In this document: one piece after another, positions 6,354 through 9,569 of the stretch
Layout of the letters: each line of letters starts with the position of its first letter
How positions within the stretch are numbered: position 1 is the first letter of the stretch
Source of the DNA: Anaerolineaceae bacterium UBA5311
GTDB lineage: Bacteria; Chloroflexota; Anaerolineae; Anaerolineales; Anaerolineaceae
Length of the DNA stretch: 9,569 nucleotides
Reading direction: 5' to 3'
Assembly (NCBI GenBank): GCA_002411175.1
Contig: DHRN01000020.1
Location: 16,384-25,952, forward strand
Notes under the pieces: generated by a model
What the model was told of the DNA's origin: nothing
Database searches by the model: none
Seen by the model: only the letters and a program-made list of their open reading frames with translations
Translations under genes and position numbers: made by a program

Positions 6354-7154
6354 ACGCGTCAGATTGGAGATTATGAAAACAGCCGACGCCAACAAAATGA
6401 TTACCGGACCTGCCTGGAGGTTGGTTTGGAACGAAATCACCAATCCCAGAAAGCAGAAGAAGAAACTGAGCACCACTGAAAACAGCATGATCGCGCGTAC
6501 GTCCTTGAAATGGTTCAGAGCGATGGCTGGCGGAATCGAAAGCAAAGCGATCACCAGGATCAATCCAACCATGCGCATGGCAACGACGACGGTCAGCCCG
6601 ATGAGAACAAGCATGGACAAATAAATAAGGCTGACTGGCGCGCTGCGGATTGTACTGAAAAGTTCATCAAAAGAGATCCCTAACAGGCTGCGATAATTAA
6701 ATACCACAAAAGCAAGCACCAGGAAGGCAATTAGCGCCATGAGGCGCAGATCACCGGAAGAAACGGCTAAGATACTGCCGAACAAATAGCTCATCAGGTT
6801 GGCTTTATAACCCGGCGTAAGTGCGATGAAAATAATGCCAATCGCCATGCCAATCGACCACATCACACCGATAAGCGTATCCGCGCCAGATTTTGACTTC
6901 CGCTGGGTAACACCCATGATAAGCGCGGATGCAGTGCTAAAGATCAAGGCGCCGATCATCGGGTCGTGTCCTAAATAATAGGCAATCCCCACGCCTCCAT
7001 AAGCAGCGTGAGCAATACCCCCGCTCAAAGAGACGATGCGGTTGAGCACAACCAGGCTGCCGATTACACCGGTTGCGAGGCTAATCCAAAAACTGGCGAT
7101 CAGGGCATTGCGCATGAATTCGTAGGAAAAAATGGTGCTCAATTGTTCAATCAT
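6327..7154 (-). CDS. znuB: Zinc ABC transporter permease ZnuB
   Basis: The membrane channel of a metal-ion (zinc/manganese, ABC-3 family) importer, about 275 residues with some eight hydrophobic helices. Typical stretches are VSLSGGIAHAAYGGVG at 41-56 and RMVGLILVIALLSIPPAIA at 194-212, the latter containing the conserved loop that contacts the ATPase. A longer reading from 7202 is open but would overlap znuC by 56 bases and has no good ribosome-binding site. The ATG at 7154 has GAGG eight bases upstream, gives the normal N-terminus of the family, and overlaps the znuC stop by only eight bases, so I chose it. It is the last gene of the zinc operon, with an 80-base gap before the acyltransferase. 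Manganese transport is possible for this family, but the histidine-rich binding protein and Fur-family neighbour favour zinc. Confidence 0.9.
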   Translation of the reverse strand: MIEQLSTIFSYEFMRNALIASFWISLATGVIGSLVVLNRIVSLSGGIAHAAYGGVGIAYYLGHDPMIGALIFSTASALIMGVTQRKSKSGADTLIGVMWSIGMAIGIIFIALTPGYKANLMSYLFGSILAVSSGDLRLMALIAFLVLAFVVFNYRSLLGISFDELFSTIRSAPVSLIYLSMLVLIGLTVVVAMRMVGLILVIALLSIPPAIALNHFKDVRAIMLFSVVLSFFFCFLGLVISFQTNLQAGPVIILLASAVFIISNLTRRFHLSKKA

Positions 7155-7926
7155 GCCAAACCTCATGTTGATGACTGGGTAAAACCCGGTGGGGAACGCC
7201 ATGAGCGATCAGGTCCACCGGACAGCCATATCCGACTTCAACCATTTCATCTGTGATTTCTTTATTACCCTCATAGACCAAACGGCGGTTAACACAACCG
7301 ATGGTCTTCACCGAAGCAGAAATGGCAGTCAGATCATGAGAGATGAGCAAAATCGCGATGTGGTTGTTTAACTCAGACAAAAGTTCGTAAAGCTGGTTGC
7401 TGGATTGGCTGTCGACACTGGAAGTGGGTTCGTCCAACAGAAGAATTTTTGGTTCCGTTGCCAGCGCCCGTGAAATGTAGACACGCTGACGCTGCCCGCC
7501 CGAAAGCTCATAGATCCTGCGTTTCCGAAAATCGATCATGCCGGTTTCTTTGAGCGCCATTTCTATGGCGTCGTTATCCTGGGACGAGAGTCTGAAATTA
7601 TGCAAAAAATTAGGTCGCAGCCTGCCCATGGCAGCCACATCCCACACACTGATCGGGAAGTGTTTATCTTCCACCTGGAATTGTGAGACATAACCGATAT
7701 GCTTGCGCCCCCGGGCAGGTTCCTGACCCATCACCGTGATCTGACCTTTTTCTGGTTTGATCAATCCGAGGATGACACGGATCAGGGTGGTTTTTCCTCC
7801 GCCGTTGGGTCCGATCAGACCGACAAAATCGTCCTGGAACATATCAAAGTTGATATCTTCAAGCACCATATCGGCTTCGTAACCAGCCCAAAGGTTTTTG
7901 ATTGAAATGACCGCCTGTTTATCCAT
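7147..7926 (-). CDS. znuC: Zinc ABC transporter ATP-binding protein ZnuC
   Basis: The cytoplasmic ATPase that powers zinc import, 259 residues. All nucleotide-binding motifs are present: Walker A GPNGGGKTT at 39-47, Q-loop Q82, signature LSGGQ at 141-145, Walker B ILLLDEP at 161-167 with catalytic E166, and the switch histidine H197. The end of the protein (CPVDLIAHGVPHRVL, from 235) resembles other zinc/manganese transporter ATPases, and the last ten residues contain three histidines, so the tail may bind metal. The ATG at 7926 lies six bases after the znuA stop. I see no good Shine-Dalgarno sequence there, so translation may depend on coupling to znuA. Its 3' end overlaps znuB by eight bases. 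Confidence 0.93.
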   Translation of the reverse strand: MDKQAVISIKNLWAGYEADMVLEDINFDMFQDDFVGLIGPNGGGKTTLIRVILGLIKPEKGQITVMGQEPARGRKHIGYVSQFQVEDKHFPISVWDVAAMGRLRPNFLHNFRLSSQDNDAIEMALKETGMIDFRKRRIYELSGGQRQRVYISRALATEPKILLLDEPTSSVDSQSSNQLYELLSELNNHIAILLISHDLTAISASVKTIGCVNRRLVYEGNKEITDEMVEVGYGCPVDLIAHGVPHRVLPSHQHEVWHD

Positions 7927-7932
7927 CTTAGG

Positions 7933-8847
7933 TTAGTTTAATGCTTTCTGCAGACTTTCACCAATGAAAAGCATATTTCCAGCCCAGTCATATGCCATTG
8001 GGTCAATCTCGATAATACTTGTGATTTTTGCCTGTTCTGCCAGGGTCTGGGCGTTGAAGGGATTGTTTCCGATTTGAGTGAAGAGCGTGTTAATACCATA
8101 AGATTCAGCGGCACTTAGAATTTCGCTGAGCTCAGTTGGACTGGGCTCCTGTCCGTTTACTTCGACCGGGATCATCTCAAGACTGTAGGTGTCCGCGAGG
8201 TAGCCCAGAGATGGATGAATAATTAAAAATTGTTTGCGAACCGTTTGGGAGAGCTGCTGGTTGAGCTGGCTGTCGACCATGTCGATTGTTGCCAGGGTTT
8301 TTTCAAGATTGCTCTGATAAGCGCTCGCGTTCCCTGGGTCTGCGCTTTCGAGTATTCCGGCGACGTTTTGGGCAATTTGCCTCATGGCTTGAGGGGAAAG
8401 CCACAGGTGGGGGTCGGAACCGCCATGGTCGTGGTCGTGTTCGTCTGCGTGGTCGTCTGCGTGGTCATGATGATAATCTGCCATGGAGATGCGCTCGAAG
8501 CCTGTGCTGATATCGATTACCTGCAGATCGCTGTTTGCATCAAGGAATTTCGGAATCCAAACATCCTCAAACTCGACGCCTGTTGTGAAATACAGTTCAG
8601 AGTCAGCCACTGAGATCATTTGGGAAGGGCTGGGTTCGTAAGTGTGCGGGTCGTCACCACTGGTGGTCAGCGACTGGGTTTGCACGTGTTCACCGCCGAT
8701 TTGATCGACCAACCATTGAATTGAGGCGATACTAACGGTTACATTAAGTTTCTCATCCTTATTAAGCTCAGACGCACCGGGTTTCCGGCTGGCGCAGGCA
8801 CTGATAATCAATAATAGAACAAGCACGAAAAAAATTAACTTCTTCAA
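7933..8847 (-). CDS. znuA: Zinc-binding lipoprotein ZnuA
   Basis: The extracytoplasmic zinc-capturing protein of the ABC importer, 304 residues. A lipoprotein signal ends in IISA-C with the lipidated cysteine at residue 18, so it should be anchored to the outer face of the membrane. Expected zinc ligands are H68 (DDPHTYEPSP), H147 (DPHLWLSP), H211 (IHPSLGYLAD) and D282 (IDPMAYDWAG). A histidine- and aspartate-rich loop at 124-141 (ten histidines or so) is the hallmark of zinc rather than manganese binding proteins. The start is TTG at 8847, supported by a strong AAAGGAG seven bases upstream. It overlaps the regulator stop as TTGA, which implies translational coupling. Repression by the upstream Fur-family protein is expected because they share one transcript. 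Confidence 0.93.
   Translation of the reverse strand: MKKLIFFVLVLLLIISACASRKPGASELNKDEKLNVTVSIASIQWLVDQIGGEHVQTQSLTTSGDDPHTYEPSPSQMISVADSELYFTTGVEFEDVWIPKFLDANSDLQVIDISTGFERISMADYHHDHADDHADEHDHDHGGSDPHLWLSPQAMRQIAQNVAGILESADPGNASAYQSNLEKTLATIDMVDSQLNQQLSQTVRKQFLIIHPSLGYLADTYSLEMIPVEVNGQEPSPTELSEILSAAESYGINTLFTQIGNNPFNAQTLAEQAKITSIIEIDPMAYDWAGNMLFIGESLQKALN
8441..8464 (-). repeat. 12-base tandem repeat in znuA metal loop
   Basis: Two perfect copies of a 12-base unit (TCGTCTGCGTGG on the plus strand) encode the two repeated ADDH/ADEH-type steps of the histidine-rich loop of ZnuA. Gain or loss of a unit would keep frame and change the number of metal-binding residues. Confidence 0.7.
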
Positions 8848-9281
8848 GATAAAACTCCTTTAGAGTCAGGTTGTTTACAATCGGGGCAGAGCCCGAAAAG
8901 TTGCAGAAGATGATCACGTACCTGGAAAGAGGTTTGTTTCTCCACGCGCTCGACAAGGCTGTCGATATCATTTGTAGCCGGGAATTCCAGGGCTTTGTGA
9001 CAGTTTTGGCAGACAATATGGTGATGATGTCCTTGTGTGCGCAGCACATAGCCAGGATTTAGTTGTGGGTCGTAGAGGATGGTTACCAACCCGAGCTCGG
9101 TAAGTAGCCCTAAAGTGCGATAGACGCTCACCAGTCCAAGCGCGGATCCATTCTGTTGAAGCTGGTTGTGGATCTGCTGTGGACTAAGGGCAACATCAGC
9201 AACTTCCAGCAGTTCGATAATCTGCTTGCGCGGGGCAGAGAGACGGTAACCTTTTTGAGAGAGGATTGCTTTATAGTTCAT
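8844..9281 (-). CDS. zur: Fur-family regulator, probably Zur
   Basis: A metal-sensing repressor of 145 residues with the usual Fur-family plan. An N-terminal winged helix carries the recognition helix near 51-64 (VSVYRTLGLLTELG). The C-terminal dimer domain has structural zinc cysteines C91-x2-C94 and C132-x2-C135, and sensor-site candidates include the histidine cluster at 85-88 and H124. A TTG at 9308 would add nine residues, but those codons lie across the candidate operator and the ribosome-binding site (AAGGA at 9290-9286), so I take the ATG at 9281, whose product begins like other family members. It is the first gene of the zinc operon and overlaps znuA by four bases. Membership of Fur is sure. 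Zinc rather than iron or peroxide sensing is inferred from the neighbours. Confidence 0.88.
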   Translation of the reverse strand: MNYKAILSQKGYRLSAPRKQIIELLEVADVALSPQQIHNQLQQNGSALGLVSVYRTLGLLTELGLVTILYDPQLNPGYVLRTQGHHHHIVCQNCHKALEFPATNDIDSLVERVEKQTSFQVRDHLLQLFGLCPDCKQPDSKGVLS

Positions 9282-9290
9282 AATTTCCTT

Positions 9291-9309
9291 ATTGAAAATT
9301 CTTTTCAAT
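9291..9309 (-). promoter_or_regulatory. Candidate Zur operator (perfect 8-3-8 palindrome)
   Basis: ATTGAAAA-TTC-TTTTCAAT is a perfect inverted repeat of 8 bases each side. Seen as a 7-1-7 site (TGAAAAT-T-CTTTTCA) it resembles Fur-family boxes. It lies from about +3 to +21 of the predicted transcript and ends 10 bases before the ATG of the regulator, an ideal place for autorepression. No second full copy was found in the window. Confidence 0.65.
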
Positions 9310-9318
9310 TAGAAGGTT

Positions 9319-9324
9319 ATTATA
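9319..9324 (-). promoter_or_regulatory. -10 element of the zinc operon promoter
   Basis: A perfect TATAAT on the minus strand, with transcription expected near 9312. The -35 region is weak: CTTAAT stands at 17-base spacing (9342-9347). The palindrome at 9291-9309 follows immediately downstream. Confidence 0.6.
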
Positions 9325-9569
9325 ACGGGTTTCGCTTTCTGATTAAGAAAACTTTATACAAGTTTTATTAGAAAATCCGCCTGATTCACCCAGCAATTCT
9401 CAATATGAATGTGTGTAGATCTAAAAGGGGAACAGGGAATAGGAAGCAGGGAACAGGAATTGGGTTTTGTCATCCTGAGCCTCTTTTGCGAAGGATCTTG
9501 TCAATCGGAACAGTAAGACCCTTATGAGTTACATTTGCGAAGTGCATATCCCGTTCCGGCGAAGCCATC
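9325..9569. other. Upstream region with low-complexity repeats
   Basis: No gene is seen. After the promoter region comes a purine-rich stretch at 9427-9460 in which GGGAACAGG occurs twice, 21 bases apart (9428-9436, 9449-9457). Next is a block with inverted arms ATCCT (9472-9476) and AGGAT (9492-9496), a type of intergenic palindrome widespread in bacterial genomes. TTTGCGAAG occurs twice (9485-9493, 9534-9542). Confidence 0.6.
9550..9569 (+). repeat. Partial copy of the 40-base repeat
   Basis: The last 20 bases of the window match exactly the end part of the repeat seen at 119-158 and 310-349 (from CCCGTTCCGG to GAAGCCATC). The beginning of the unit is missing or diverged, and the window ends before its last two bases. 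Confidence 0.8.

Noticed and set aside
7155..7202. Upstream start of znuB at 7202
   Set aside because: It would give a 56-base overlap with znuC, lacks a ribosome-binding site and adds 16 residues not typical of the family.
8230..8613. A plus-strand frame of 127 residues rich in valine
   Set aside because: It is the antisense of the ZnuA metal-binding loop; the valine run comes from reverse-reading His and Asp codons.

Overview
All nine genes in this window lie on the minus strand. Gene content and non-coding repeats fit a Chloroflexota bacterium, possibly Anaerolineae. The hints are RNase J as the encoded ribonuclease, a lipoprotein-type zinc-binding protein (usual in organisms without a classical periplasm), an HtrB-like acyltransferase beside a CDP-alcohol phosphatidyltransferase, and short intergenic repeats. 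This placement is an inference, because no rRNA or marker gene is present.

Reading in the direction of transcription (right to left), the window has four blocks. (1) 9324-6327 is a compact zinc-uptake operon: a Fur-family regulator (probably Zur), the zinc-binding lipoprotein ZnuA, the ATPase ZnuC and the permease ZnuB. The genes overlap or nearly touch. A TATAAT -10 element is followed at once by a perfect 8-3-8 palindrome that is a good candidate for the regulator's own operator. (2) 6246-4447 holds a membrane-lipid pair: an HtrB/PatA-like acyltransferase, then a CDP-alcohol phosphatidyltransferase, closed by a good intrinsic terminator at 4402-4428. It may be read through from the zinc operon or have its own promoter in the 80-base gap. 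(3) 4371-2604 is RNase J with its own clear promoter (TTGACC-18-TATACT) and a roughly 95-base leader containing a small hairpin. (4) 2427-721 is a phosphate-uptake pair: a PiT transporter and its DUF47/PhoU-like partner, six bases apart.

The first 720 bases carry no convincing gene. They hold three copies of a 40-base repeat with an internal inverted repeat, plus fragments and other inverted repeats. A partial copy of the same repeat ends the window at 9550-9569, so the gene block is bracketed by the same family of non-coding repeats.

The genes are recognisable housekeeping functions: zinc homeostasis, phospholipid synthesis, RNA decay and phosphate import. I found no defence system, insertion sequence, CRISPR array or clearly new multi-gene system. 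The items most worth a second look are the regulator's start and operator, the repeat family, the lipid gene pair and its link to the zinc operon, and the RNase J leader.
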